Source of the DNA: a bacterium
GTDB taxonomy: Bacteria; Planctomycetota; Planctomycetia; Planctomycetales; Planctomycetaceae
Direction of reading: 5' to 3'
NCBI GenBank assembly: GCA_016124895.1
Contig: WGMU01000019.1
Coordinates: 248,001-312,000 of the forward strand
DNA length: 64,000 bases
Position 1 is the first letter of the stretch. Each line of letters starts with the position of its first letter. The position numbers and the translations under genes are program-made. This document shows positions 1-8,944 of the stretch, piece after piece. The notes under the pieces are model-generated. The model had not been told where the DNA came from, ran no database searches, and worked only from the letters and a program-made list of their open reading frames with translations.

Positions 1-1
1 G

Positions 2-3000
2 GTCTTCGCCTGGGTGAACCGCGGACACTTCAAGACGGGCGATGCCGTCGTCGCCGAGTTTCAGGCTCAGACGCTCGACCAGAAACCGGTGACCGGAACC
101 GGCGAACTGACACTGTTCAAGGTCGGCTACTTCGAGGCAGGGCGGACCGATGGCAAGCCTCGCGAGCAGGCCGTCGAAACGTGGCAGCTCAATCCGAACG
201 AAGAGGGCCGCGCGCGACAGCAGTTCAAAGCAGCCGAACCGGGACAGTACCGGCTCTCGTACAAAGTCACTGACGCAGCCGGACACACGATCGAAGGCGG
301 ATATCTGTTTAACGTGACCGGCGACGGGTTCAACGGCGAGACCTTCCGTTTCAATGATCTGGAACTGATCCCGGATAAGCGTGAGTACCGCGCCGGTGAG
401 ACCGTCCGACTGATGATCAACTCGGCGCGACGCAACGCGAATGTGCTGCTGTTTCTGCGTCCGACGAACGGCGTCTATCTGCCGCCGAAGCTGCTGCGAG
501 TGGACGGGCGCAGCACGGTCGAGGAATTCGCCGTCGCTCCGCGGGACATGCCGAACTTTTTCGTCGAAGCGGTCACTGTCTTCGATGCGCAGGTTCATAG
601 TGAAACGCGCGAGCTGGTCGTGCCACCTGAAAAGAGAGTGCTCAATGTCGAGGTTCTGCCGTCTGCCGAGGAGTACAAACCTGGCGAGGAAGCAAGCGTC
701 CGAGTCCGCGTGACGGATCACGACGGCAAACCATTCGTTGGTTCGACGGCGATGAGCGTCTACGACCGCAGCGTCGAGTACATTTCCGGTGGCTCGAACG
801 TGCCGGAAATTCGAGAATTCTTCTGGAAGTGGCGACGGCATCACAATCCGCAGACACAGTCGAGTCTCGATCGCTGGTCCGGTCCGGTGTTTCGACCGGG
901 CGAAGTTGGCATGTCAAACATTGGTGTCTTTGGCGACATCGTTGTCGAAAACAGACTGGCTATACGCGGACGGGCTCTGCGAAAGGGCGGGACGGGCACC
1001 TCGGGACGAATGTCTGGTTTTGGCGGCGGCGGTGGAGTGGGCGGCGGCGGTGCGTTTGGTGGAGCACTCCCGCAGGCAGCGCTAGCGAGTGAGGCATTGA
1101 AGGACCAAGCAGTGGCGGCCGATGCGGCGCCGGCAGGTGACGCTCAGTCGACAGCGAACATCGAACCGACGGTCCGCTCGAACTTTGCCGATACGGCATT
1201 CTGGACCGCGGCGCTGACGACTGACGAAAACGGCGAAGCAACGGTCACGTTCCCGATGGCGGAAAGCCTGACTGCGTGGAAGATCCGCGTCTGGGGAATG
1301 GGACACGGAACCCGCGTCGGCGAAGGGACGGCAGAAGTCGTCACCGCAAAGAAACTGCTCGTTCGGCTGCAGGCGCCGCGGTTCTTTGTGGAACGCGACG
1401 AAGTCGTGCTCTCGGCCAACGTGCATAACTACCTGGACGAGGACAAGCAGGTTGACGTCGCGCTGGAACTCGACGGCGGCACGCTGGAATCGCTGGAGGC
1501 GCCGCTGACACAACGCGTAATGGTGCCGGCCGACGGCGAGCAGCGCGTCGACTGGCGAGTCAAAGTGACGGCCGAAGGCGAAGCCATCGTGCGCATGAAA
1601 GCGCTGACCGACGAAGAGTCGGACGCGATGCAGATGACGTTTCCGTGTTTCGTTCACGGGATCCTGAAAACGGAATCGTTCTCCGGCGTCGTGCGTCGCG
1701 ACGAGACTTCCCAGTCGATCACAGTTCGCGTGCCGGAAGAGCGGCGGCCGGATCAGTCGCGGCTGGAGATTCGTTACTCGCCGACACTGGCCGGCGCGAT
1801 GGTCGACGCTCTGCCGTACCTGGTCAGCTACCCGTACGGCTGCACGGAACAGACGCTGAACCGGTTCGTGCCGACTGTGATCACGCACTCGATTCTGCGC
1901 AACATGGACCTCGACCTGCAGGCGATCCGTGACAAACGAACCAACCTCAATGCGCAGGAAATCGGCGACGATCGACAACGCCGCGAACGCTGGAAGATGT
2001 GGGATCGCAACCCGGTGTTTGACGAGGTTCAAGTGACGCGCATGGTGAAAAGTGGCGTCGAACGGCTGACCTCGATGCAGAATTCCGATGGCGGCTGGGG
2101 CTGGTTCAGCGGCTTCGGCGAGCATTCCTACCCGCACACGACGGCAGTCGTCGTTCACGGGCTGGCCGTTGCGCAGGAGAACGACGCGGCACTTGTGCCT
2201 GGCACGCTGGAACGCGGCATCGAGTGGCTGAAGCGATACCAGGCAGCAGAGATTCAGAAGCTGAAGAACTCGCAACTCGACCCGAAGGTCAAGCCGTGGA
2301 AGGATCGCGCGACAGACCTTGATGCGCTGGTGTTCTCGACGCTGGCTCGCGATGCCAATCAGCCGTCAACCGGGATGGAAGACTTCCTGTACCGCGACCG
2401 GACGCATCTGTCCGTGTACGGCAAGGTGCTGTTCGCGCTGACGCTGGTTGACGACCCGACGGACGAGCGGCTTGCGATGCTCAAACGGAACATCGAGCAG
2501 TTCGTTGTCGAAGATGACGAGAATCAAACGGCGTATCTGCGTCTGCCCGAGGGAACCTGGTGGTGGAGCTGGTGGGGTAACGATCTGGAAGCGAATGCCT
2601 GGTATCTGAAGCTGTTGGCGGCGACCGATCCGAAAAGTCCGCGGGCGGCGGGACTCGCGAAGTATCTGCTGAATAACCGCCACAACGGCGATTACTGGCG
2701 GAGCACTCGCGAAACCGCGTACTGCATCGAGGCTCTGGCGGATTACCTGCGAGCCAGCGACGAAGACCGGCCGGACATGACGATTGAAGTGCTCATTGAT
2801 GGCCAGTCACGGAAGTCGGTCCGCATCACTGCCGAGAACCTGTTCAGCTTCGAGAATCAGTTTGTGCTGGAAGGCGACGAACTGACCTCGGGCGAGCACA
2901 TCATTGAAGTCCGCAGGCAGGGGACAGGACCGGTTTACTTCAACGCCTATGTGACGAACTTCACTCTCGAAGAGTTCATCACGAAGGCTGGTCTGGAGGT

Positions 3001-3466
3001 CAAAGTTCAGCGGCAGTACTTCCGGCTGAAGCGAGTCGACGCCACGGCCGTTGTCGCCGGCGCTCGCGGCCAGGTGGTTTCGCAGAAAATCGAAAAGTAC
3101 GAGCGGGAAGTTCTTGACGATCTGGCGACAGTGACGAGCGGTGACCTGATCGAAGTCGAACTCGAAATCGAAAGCAAGAACGATTACGAGTACCTTGTCT
3201 TCGAGGATCCGAAGGCGGCCGGGTTTGAGCCTGTCGACCTGCGTAGCGGATATACCGGCAACGAAATGGGAGCTTACGTTGAGTACCACGACGAAAAGGT
3301 GGCGCTCTTTGTGCGGGCACTGCCTCGCGGACTGCACTCAGTGAGCTATCGATTGCGGGCGGAGATCCCCGGAATGTTCCACGCTCTGCCGACACAGGCC
3401 TCGGCGATGTACGCACCCGAACTGAAAGCGAACTCGGATGAGATCCGTCTCAGCGTGACAGATTGA
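2..3466 (+). CDS. Alpha-2-macroglobulin family protein, 5'-truncated
   Basis: The reading frame is open from base 2 to a TGA at 3464-3466, so the gene begins before the window; the GTG at 14 is just an internal valine. About 1154 residues are present. The product is a bacterial alpha-2-macroglobulin, an extracytoplasmic protease trap. Visible parts are beta-sandwich MG domains, a glycine-rich linker near residues 330-355 (counted from base 14), the central A2M block, and the thioester site Tyr-Pro-Tyr-Gly-Cys610-Thr-Glu-Gln613. Trp-rich helices typical of the thioester (TED) domain follow. Cys and Gln of the CxEQ motif are intact, so the reactive thioester should form. In many bacteria this gene sits next to a penicillin-binding protein 1C gene, but the neighbour that would show this is off the window. 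The signal peptide is missing with the 5' end. The family call is firm; the true N-terminus is unknown. Confidence 0.93.
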   Translation, partial: VFAWVNRGHFKTGDAVVAEFQAQTLDQKPVTGTGELTLFKVGYFEAGRTDGKPREQAVETWQLNPNEEGRARQQFKAAEPGQYRLSYKVTDAAGHTIEGGYLFNVTGDGFNGETFRFNDLELIPDKREYRAGETVRLMINSARRNANVLLFLRPTNGVYLPPKLLRVDGRSTVEEFAVAPRDMPNFFVEAVTVFDAQVHSETRELVVPPEKRVLNVEVLPSAEEYKPGEEASVRVRVTDHDGKPFVGSTAMSVYDRSVEYISGGSNVPEIREFFWKWRRHHNPQTQSSLDRWSGPVFRPGEVGMSNIGVFGDIVVENRLAIRGRALRKGGTGTSGRMSGFGGGGGVGGGGAFGGALPQAALASEALKDQAVAADAAPAGDAQSTANIEPTVRSNFADTAFWTAALTTDENGEATVTFPMAESLTAWKIRVWGMGHGTRVGEGTAEVVTAKKLLVRLQAPRFFVERDEVVLSANVHNYLDEDKQVDVALELDGGTLESLEAPLTQRVMVPADGEQRVDWRVKVTAEGEAIVRMKALTDEESDAMQMTFPCFVHGILKTESFSGVVRRDETSQSITVRVPEERRPDQSRLEIRYSPTLAGAMVDALPYLVSYPYGCTEQTLNRFVPTVITHSILRNMDLDLQAIRDKRTNLNAQEIGDDRQRRERWKMWDRNPVFDEVQVTRMVKSGVERLTSMQNSDGGWGWFSGFGEHSYPHTTAVVVHGLAVAQENDAALVPGTLERGIEWLKRYQAAEIQKLKNSQLDPKVKPWKDRATDLDALVFSTLARDANQPSTGMEDFLYRDRTHLSVYGKVLFALTLVDDPTDERLAMLKRNIEQFVVEDDENQTAYLRLPEGTWWWSWWGNDLEANAWYLKLLAATDPKSPRAAGLAKYLLNNRHNGDYWRSTRETAYCIEALADYLRASDEDRPDMTIEVLIDGQSRKSVRITAENLFSFENQFVLEGDELTSGEHIIEVRRQGTGPVYFNAYVTNFTLEEFITKAGLEVKVQRQYFRLKRVDATAVVAGARGQVVSQKIEKYEREVLDDLATVTSGDLIEVELEIESKNDYEYLVFEDPKAAGFEPVDLRSGYTGNEMGAYVEYHDEKVALFVRALPRGLHSVSYRLRAEIPGMFHALPTQASAMYAPELKANSDEIRLSVTD

Positions 3467-3839
3467 GAAACCGCGACACCGGCACTCGGGATCGCTTCAA
3501 CGCGTCTGCAATCGGCTTTGGATAGATGTGTGCCCCTGGCTCTGCCGGTGCCTCAGAAAACCCAGGCACTGCCAGATCCAGTGGCACACGCATGAGCGGA
3601 GCTGATGAGCGGGAGCCGGATCGTCTGCGAATCTCTCCGCCGTTTAGACCTGGAAATCGGTCTTGCAGTGATTTCGAAATCCCGGCTAACGTCCCGCTCC
3701 CAATCGAAAGGCCCGGCAGATTGCGCGTTGCGAATCATCGCACGTGTCTTCCTTCCAACTCGGTCCTCGAGTTCCTGCCCGGCTGCGAACCCATCTCCAA
3801 TCTGTCCTTCCCTTTGTTCCAACCTGGAGTACCAGCACG
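3467..3839. other. Gene-free interval with a palindromic repeat
   Basis: These 373 bases separate the macroglobulin gene from the TPR lipoprotein. Short open frames exist on both strands but have skewed Arg/Ser composition and no family resemblance, so they are left out. The main content is the long imperfect hairpin at 3528-3589. No clear promoter for the downstream gene was recognised. Confidence 0.5.
3528..3589. repeat. Long imperfect inverted repeat (planctomycete-like intergenic palindrome)
   Basis: Two 26-base arms, 3528-3553 and 3564-3589, are reverse complements at 22 of 26 positions, around a 10-base loop (cagaaaaccc). The core reads tgcc-ctggctctgcc in one arm and tgccactggatctggca in the other. 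It has no T-tract, so it is not a classical terminator. It resembles the dispersed GTGTGCCACTGG-type palindromes I associate with planctomycete genomes. That association comes from memory and was not searched. Confidence 0.6.
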
Positions 3840-4688
3840 ATGCCGTCACTACGGTTGATCGTTTGCGCGCTGGCTTGCGGACTGACGCTGCTTCCGGGCT
3901 GCAGTCGTTCGAGCGGCTTTCTCAATAACCAGGCGGGCACCAGGAATTTCCGGTCGGGAAACTTCGCAGAGGCGAGTCGCTACTTCCGTATGGCGGCGGC
4001 TGACGATCCGACGAATGCCGACTATCTGCACAACCTGGGTTCGTCACTGTGGAAACAAGGCGACACCGTTCAGGCCGAGCAGCTCTTCCGGCGGGCGATC
4101 GACGTCGATCCGACGCATCAGCCGTCCTATCACAGCCTCGCGAAAATGCTGAAAGAAAACGGACGCGTGGCGGAAGCGAACAGTCTGCTGACTGCCTGGG
4201 CCGAATCGCAGCCGTACGTTCCGCAGTCGCACATTGAACTCGCGTGGTTGAACCGCGAGACCGGAAACCCTGCCGCGGCCGAAGAGAATCTGCGGCGCGC
4301 TCTGCAGGCAGATCCGTCGAACTCGACCGCACTGGCCCATCTCGGCCAGGTCTATCAGGATCAGGGACGCTCGGACGAAGCGATGGCGATGTATCGTCGC
4401 TCGCTCTATCAGAATTATCACCAGCCGCAGGTGAAGAGCCGCGTGGCTCAACTGGGCGGACCAGCCTGGCATCAGACATCACCAGCATCCCCGGCTGCGC
4501 TCGGGCAGCCAGTCTTTGCTCAGGCTCCGACGACACAACCCATCGTGACGCTGATGCCGCCAGTTCCGACACAGCAGACGGCATCAGCAGGGGAGCAGCC
4601 GGTTCAGCTCGGCGTTCCAATCACAGGTATCCCTTCAAGGCAACCCGGGATCCAGGTTTCGAGCCTCCCGGCCGTTGCAGCTCACTGA
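3840..4688 (+). CDS. TPR-repeat lipoprotein
   Basis: A 282-residue secreted lipoprotein. The ATG at 3840 is preferred over an in-frame start 32 codons upstream because it begins a clean signal peptide ([14 protein letters not shown]...) ending in a lipobox Leu-Leu-Pro-Gly-Cys, with a GGAG at 3826-3829. After the lipidated Cys come about five tetratricopeptide repeats (roughly residues 30-195), with signatures such as [14 protein letters not shown] and [15 protein letters not shown] Pro/Gln/Thr-rich low-complexity tail ends the protein. TPR lipoproteins usually scaffold protein complexes at the membrane; the partner is unknown. There is no operon partner: the neighbours are 150 bp or more away. 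Confidence 0.85.
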   Translation: MPSLRLIVCALACGLTLLPGCSRSSGFLNNQAGTRNFRSGNFAEASRYFRMAAADDPTNADYLHNLGSSLWKQGDTVQAEQLFRRAIDVDPTHQPSYHSLAKMLKENGRVAEANSLLTAWAESQPYVPQSHIELAWLNRETGNPAAAEENLRRALQADPSNSTALAHLGQVYQDQGRSDEAMAMYRRSLYQNYHQPQVKSRVAQLGGPAWHQTSPASPAALGQPVFAQAPTTQPIVTLMPPVPTQQTASAGEQPVQLGVPITGIPSRQPGIQVSSLPAVAAH

Positions 4689-4852
4689 GGATTGCAGCGG
4701 CCTGGTGCCCACGAAACGGAAGCGTCCACACCTTCCGGACTCACATCAACAAGCGGCCGCGACAGACCACGTTTCTTTGATCAGCAGTGCTGCCGTTGCA
4801 TCCGGATTGCAAGGGCTCCGCTTTGAGACTTCATTCAGACCAGGACAGTCCA

Positions 4853-5185
4853 ATGAGCAGCTTGACGACCGAACGCCACGACTCTTCGCCCGCCGAAAAG
4901 ACGTCGACGCCCGTCCGCAACAAGACCGCCAGACTGACGGTCGGGACGGCGATCCGCGTCCACAACTCGGTGAATTCCCCGGACTTCCCGGATGTCTCAT
5001 TCGGTGACTGGACAGGGAAGATCGTTGAAGTATCCGGGCGAAAGGCTCCATTCCGCTACTTCGTGGAATGGGATGACGCGGTGGTAGCGAAAATCCCTCA
5101 GAGCTATGTCGACCGCTGTGAAGAGCAGCAGATTTACTTCCGCTGGGCCTGTTTGAATGACTCTCAGTTCGAGGCGATCGGCTGA
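4853..5185 (+). CDS. Small SH3-like-fold protein of unknown function
   Basis: A 110-residue protein. The ATG at 4853 is chosen over an upstream frame extension of 22 codons that has no recognisable sequence. The N-terminal 30 residues are Ser/Thr/Glu/Lys-rich and probably disordered. The rest (VGTAIRVHNS...DFPDVSFGDWTGKIVEVSG...YFVEWDDAVV) has the alternating pattern of a small SH3-like/KOW-like beta barrel and ends in an acidic Cys-containing helix. Similar short proteins in planctomycetes and cyanobacteria are often labelled calcium-binding without proof. No signal peptide is present, so it is probably cytoplasmic. Function unknown. Confidence 0.65.
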   Translation: MSSLTTERHDSSPAEKTSTPVRNKTARLTVGTAIRVHNSVNSPDFPDVSFGDWTGKIVEVSGRKAPFRYFVEWDDAVVAKIPQSYVDRCEEQQIYFRWACLNDSQFEAIG

Positions 5186-5301
5186 TATGCCGCAGGAATT
5201 CAGGACGCCGAGTGACTTCCGTGATGCCGACGCCAGACTGAACCTCAGGTGCGGCTGGCGAGTTCTGGCGTCTGATCCGGTTATTCCGGATTTATTCAAG
5301 T

Positions 5302-5315
5302 TGATTGATCAATCA
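5302..5315. promoter_or_regulatory. Perfect 14-bp palindrome, operator candidate
   Basis: The sequence tgattgatcaatca is a perfect palindrome ending 15 bp before the -35 hexamer of the promoter at 5331. It resembles FNR/CRP half-sites (TTGAT...ATCAA) but the half-site spacing is too short for the usual FNR box. The bound regulator is unknown. Confidence 0.4.
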
Positions 5316-5330
5316 CCCCGAAGAGTTGAA

Positions 5331-5358
5331 TTGACAGAGTGCGGACCGGGACTAAGAT
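5331..5358 (+). promoter_or_regulatory. Sigma70-like promoter
   Basis: A perfect TTGACA (5331-5336), a 16-bp spacer and TAAGAT (5353-5358, 5 of 6 matches to TATAAT). It points into the gene-free region toward rho at 6193. It is the best -35/-10 pair noticed in the window. It could drive a long-leader rho mRNA or a separate small RNA. Confidence 0.55.
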
Positions 5359-6192
5359 AGCCGCAGCCGTTGGGTTGTGACGCCTTCCCGTTCTGCTGGC
5401 CCGTTCACGCGGCCGACAATCTTTGCCGGGTGAAGGCTTACTTGATCCTTTCTGACTGCACCGTGCTGCAAGGCACATCACAGATTTCAATGTGCAGTTT
5501 CAGCTCGCTGGATTACTTCAACGGTTTGCTGATTTGCGAGCGGTTCATTCGTCGCGATGGCAGCAGAAGTGTTGTTGCTTCTCCGGCGCATGAGTTCGCT
5601 CGAAACTGGTCCCGGTTCTGTTCAGCCTGCAATCGACTTCACGGGACGTGACTGATTGTGGAACTGAACCTGATGAGCGGGTTCATTGCTGATGAGCCGT
5701 CATCATGGAGATGGCGGAATCGTCGTGCCTCTTTTTGACTTGACGACGCTTTGCGGACAGCGGTTCCGCGTCATGAAGCCACCAGGGAACGGTGTGACCC
5801 CGTGACATTGTCCGCTCTGGTGCCTTCAGGAATGAACGCACTTCGTCGGAAATCCGGCCGGAACTGAATTCTCAGTAACGACGTTGTTTCCGACTGTGAG
5901 GCTGCTCGTCGCTGCGATGCACCCTCAATCTTTCAGGATGTTGAATCTCGGCCCGATGCCGTGTCAGGTTTCGTGTCGACAACGACCTTCGCGGCGCAGC
6001 CGCTGCACCACCTGCGGTGCGGTCAGTGCCACGTCGAAATCCTCTGACAAGCCTGCCGGCTTCTCACAACTGGTCCAGGAGCATTCTTCGACTTGTCGCC
6101 CTGCTTGCGACTGCCGTCCCGACCGCATTGTCCGGTTTCTTCGCGGGACGCCTGCTCTTTCACTGAAGCTCCTCTGTCCGTGGGACATGTAA

Positions 6193-7974
6193 ATGGTTAC
6201 GAAAAGTTCTGATTCCGAAACAACCACACGCCGTCGTCGCACCGTCCGTAAACCGCAAAACGATTCCGCGACAAGCGATGCCGTCGAGTCATCCAGCGAT
6301 GACGCGTCAGACGTGATTTTTGAGGAATCTGATGACGAGCCGAAGCCGCGACGCAAGAAAGCCGCTCGCCGTAAGAAGGCGGTGACACGACGCGAAGTCG
6401 ATGAAGTCGAAGTTGCTGCCGAGTCTGTCGAAAACGAGGCTCCGGAAGCGGAAGCGGAAGCTCCGCCGCGACGCCAACCGCGTCGGCCTCGGCGGGGCGA
6501 ACGCGTTGAACGCAACGAAGACGACAACCAGGAAGTCGTTGACGAGGCCCGCGACGAACGAGATCTCGATGAAGAACGCGAAGCGCGGGGAGAGCGGCCA
6601 GAGCAGGACGGCGATGACCGTCCGCGCCGCCGTCGACGACGTCGAGGCCGAGGCCGGCGTCGCGGTGGATACGAAGACGAACAACGGGGAACGAGTGGCG
6701 AGCGAAATGACCGTGACCGGAATGACCGCGGCGGTTATCCGTCCGGTGGTCGAGGTCGGCGCAGTGATCGACACGATCGCAATGATCGAAACGACCGTCG
6801 CCGGCAGTCAGCGCCTCGCGTGCGATCGGTTCTGCCCAGTGACGAAGTGGTCGAAGGTACGATTGAAGCCGTGCTCGAACTGCACCCGAAAGGCTACGGA
6901 TTTCTGCGGGACCCGCAGAAGAACTATCTCGCACAGGAATCCGACCCGTTTGTCCCGAGTTCGTTCGTCGAGCGCAACCGGTTGCGAGAGGGTGTGCTGA
7001 TTCGCGGCGAAGTCGGGCCGGGCGTTCGTAATCAGGGGCCGAGACTGAAGGAGATCGAAACAGTTGAAGGTAAGTCGCTCGAAGAGTTCAACGCGATGAA
7101 GCCCTTCGAGGATCTGACGCCGATCACGCCGTTCCAGCCGATCCGGCTCGAAACCGGACCACGTCCGGTCACGATGCGGGTGATGGACCTGCTGACGCCG
7201 GTGGGCAAGGGCCAGCGTGCTCTGATCGTTGCTCCGCCACGAACCGGCAAGACGATGCTGTTGCAGGATATTGCCGATGCGGTCAGCGCCAATCACCCGG
7301 ATATGCACCTGATGGTCCTGCTGATTGATGAACGCCCGGAAGAAGTGACGGAAATGCGGAGGCGCGTAAAGGGTGAAGTGATCGCGTCATCTATGGACCG
7401 CGATGTGGAAAGTCACGTGAGAATGAGCCAGCTCATGATTGAGCGGGCGAAGCGTATGGCCGAAGCCGGCAAAGACGTCTTCATTCTGATGGATAGTATC
7501 ACGCGTATGGCTCGTGCGTTTAACAAGTGGAGTGGTGGTGGTGGTGCCAGGGAATCGCGGACGATGTCCGGTGGTCTGCACGTTAAGGCACTCGACATTC
7601 CAAAGAAGCTGTTCGGCACCGCACGGCAGTTCGACGAAGGTGGATCGCTGACGATTGTTGCGACAGCCCTCATCGACACCGGCAGCAAGATGGACGAGGT
7701 CATCTTCCAGGAGTTCAAAGGCACTGGGAACATGGAACTGGTGCTCAGCCGCGACCTGGCCGATCGGCGCATCTGGCCGGCAATCGATATCACCCGCTCG
7801 GGCACCCGTCACGAAGAGAAGCTCTTCCCACCAGAAGAATTCGAAAGCGTGATCATGCTCCGCCGCAGCCTGATTTCGCTCAGCCCGGTTGAGGCTATGG
7901 AGCAGTTGACGCGAACAATGGAACGCTTTCCGACGAACAAGGAGTTCCTCAGTCGCGTGAAGGCAATTCTGTAA
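6193..7974 (+). CDS. rho: Transcription termination factor Rho with charged N-terminal extension
   Basis: A 593-residue hexameric RNA helicase that ends transcription. Residues 1 to about 215 are a low-complexity extension: acidic and Lys/Arg-rich (RRRRRRGRGRR near 150, then Arg/Asp/Asn/Gly repeats). Then come the cold-shock-like RNA-binding domain (GYGFLRDPQKNYL) and the ATPase. Walker A is A347-PPRTGKT354, Walker B is LMVLLIDERPEEVTEM, and the Q-loop and R-loop regions (SGGLHVKALDIPKKLFGTAR, IFQEFKGTGNMEL) are intact, so it should be active. Charged N-terminal insertions are known from Rho of high-GC actinobacteria and planctomycetes, where they broaden RNA binding. An intrinsic terminator follows at 8039-8077. 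Confidence 0.97.
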   Translation: MVTKSSDSETTTRRRRTVRKPQNDSATSDAVESSSDDASDVIFEESDDEPKPRRKKAARRKKAVTRREVDEVEVAAESVENEAPEAEAEAPPRRQPRRPRRGERVERNEDDNQEVVDEARDERDLDEEREARGERPEQDGDDRPRRRRRRRGRGRRRGGYEDEQRGTSGERNDRDRNDRGGYPSGGRGRRSDRHDRNDRNDRRRQSAPRVRSVLPSDEVVEGTIEAVLELHPKGYGFLRDPQKNYLAQESDPFVPSSFVERNRLREGVLIRGEVGPGVRNQGPRLKEIETVEGKSLEEFNAMKPFEDLTPITPFQPIRLETGPRPVTMRVMDLLTPVGKGQRALIVAPPRTGKTMLLQDIADAVSANHPDMHLMVLLIDERPEEVTEMRRRVKGEVIASSMDRDVESHVRMSQLMIERAKRMAEAGKDVFILMDSITRMARAFNKWSGGGGARESRTMSGGLHVKALDIPKKLFGTARQFDEGGSLTIVATALIDTGSKMDEVIFQEFKGTGNMELVLSRDLADRRIWPAIDITRSGTRHEEKLFPPEEFESVIMLRRSLISLSPVEAMEQLTRTMERFPTNKEFLSRVKAIL

Positions 7975-8038
7975 CCGGCGCCGAGGCCGTATCGTCTGCG
8001 GCAGTTCTCACTGCAGCACTGCGACGCTTGAGAACACG

Positions 8039-8077
8039 ACGGTCCTGTCGTGTCCAGCATGACAGGACCGTTTTTGT
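8039..8077 (+). terminator. Intrinsic terminator downstream of rho
   Basis: An 11-bp perfect stem, acggtcctgtc (8039-8049) with gacaggaccgt (8061-8071), encloses an 11-base loop and is followed by a T-run (8071-8075). It lies 65 bp after the rho stop codon. A factor-independent terminator behind the gene for the termination factor makes functional sense. Confidence 0.85.
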
Positions 8078-8132
8078 TAAGCATGGCTGAAATCAGCGAA
8101 CTCGCCGGAGCTGAGGGCCGTTTCTGATGATG

Positions 8133-8154
8133 GCCAGCCTCCGGTGAGGCTGGC
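8133..8154. terminator. Strong hairpin between convergent rho and aroH
   Basis: A 9-bp perfect stem, gccagcctc (8133-8141) with gaggctggc (8146-8154), has a CGGT loop. It lies 25 bp past the aroH stop codon on the minus strand. There is no T-tract on either side, so it may be an mRNA-stabilising or Rho-assisted end and not an autonomous terminator. Confidence 0.4.
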
Positions 8155-8179
8155 GACCGAACTCGCACAATGCGTCCGG

Positions 8180-8551
8180 TCACTGAGCCGATGAAACGTC
8201 CGGACGCAGACGTTTGGCTTCACGCAGATAGACATGCTGAATCTCGGACTGCGGTCGCTCCGTATTCCAGTGCAGCATGACACGGATGCAGCGTGGCATG
8301 GAACCAGGCACGGCGATCTCGGAAGCACAAATCAGCGGCACTTGACTCATGCCAATGGCTCGGGCGGCTTCGGCGGGAAACGTCGATGTCAGATCGATCG
8401 TTGTCGTAAAAATGATCGAACCGATTTCCTCGAATGAAGCGATCTCGTTCGCGCGAACGATTTCTTCGAGCAGTTCGCGCGTCGCTTCGTGAATCACTGC
8501 GGGAGTATCGCTGTCGACAGTCGTTGCGCCTCGTACGCCGCGAACGCTCAT
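8180..8551 (-). CDS. aroH: Chorismate mutase, AroH type
   Basis: A 123-residue protein converting chorismate to prephenate, the branch point to Phe and Tyr. The start at 8551 ([12 protein letters not shown]) matches the N-terminus of Bacillus subtilis AroH; the open frame runs much further upstream, but that part has no resemblance to the family. All catalytic residues of the trimeric AroH family are at the standard positions: Arg7, Cys75, Glu78, Arg90 and Tyr108 (in HVYL). The short tail after LRPD is normal. The gene is convergent with rho and stands alone, away from other aromatic biosynthesis genes. Confidence 0.95.
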   Translation of the reverse strand: MSVRGVRGATTVDSDTPAVIHEATRELLEEIVRANEIASFEEIGSIIFTTTIDLTSTFPAEAARAIGMSQVPLICASEIAVPGSMPRCIRVMLHWNTERPQSEIQHVYLREAKRLRPDVSSAQ

Positions 8552-8944
8552 GTTTCGTTTCCGTCGCTCAATGAATGCCGATGTGCCTGCCGGTTCGAGG
8601 TCAGCGGCGCTGTCAGGATTGCCAGGAGGGCGGATAGTATCGAGCGGCACCGTCAGTCGTGAACCGCTCACCCACGGAATTCCCGCGGACGAGTCTGGTG
8701 GGGTTTCCCAGTGAGCGCGAGGACTCGACGCCGTGAGGGTCGCACTCAAAGTCGTCTTGGTTGGTTTTTCAAACGAGCCGTATACTCTCGGTCGGATCTG
8801 CTGACTGCCTGAGGGAGCAGTGCCAGTCAGCCATCCCGTCGCGGCTGAGGAAATTCGACAGGGCAATTTGTTTTTGCCCGAGTGCGTCCTCGAATCCTGA
8901 TCGGACCGCGATACCGTCAACTGTCGATCGCACGGAGGCGACAC

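Larger units (their letters stand above)
5186..6192. other. Gene-free ~1 kb region, probably the rho leader
   Basis: No convincing coding region exists over 1007 bases. The three short plus-strand frames (5157-5360, 5370-5651, 5884-6192) have Ser/Arg/Cys-rich compositions unlike real proteins. By eye the stretch 5380-5880 is richer in T than the surrounding genes. It carries a palindrome at 5302-5315 and a promoter-like sequence at 5331-5358. If transcription starts there, rho has a leader of about 830 nt. Confidence 0.5.

Noticed and set aside
1082-2275. A 397-codon open frame on the minus strand opposite the macroglobulin gene.
   Set aside because: It is antisense to a well-supported gene, rich in Arg, His and Phe, and has no family resemblance. 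High GC makes such shadows common.
3922-4620. A 232-codon minus-strand frame opposite the TPR lipoprotein.
   Set aside because: Arg/Ser/Pro-rich shadow; the plus frame has a lipobox and clear TPR repeats.
5884-6192. A 102-codon frame directly before rho.
   Set aside because: Ser/Arg/Cys-rich, no plausible ribosome site and no family features; more likely part of the leader.
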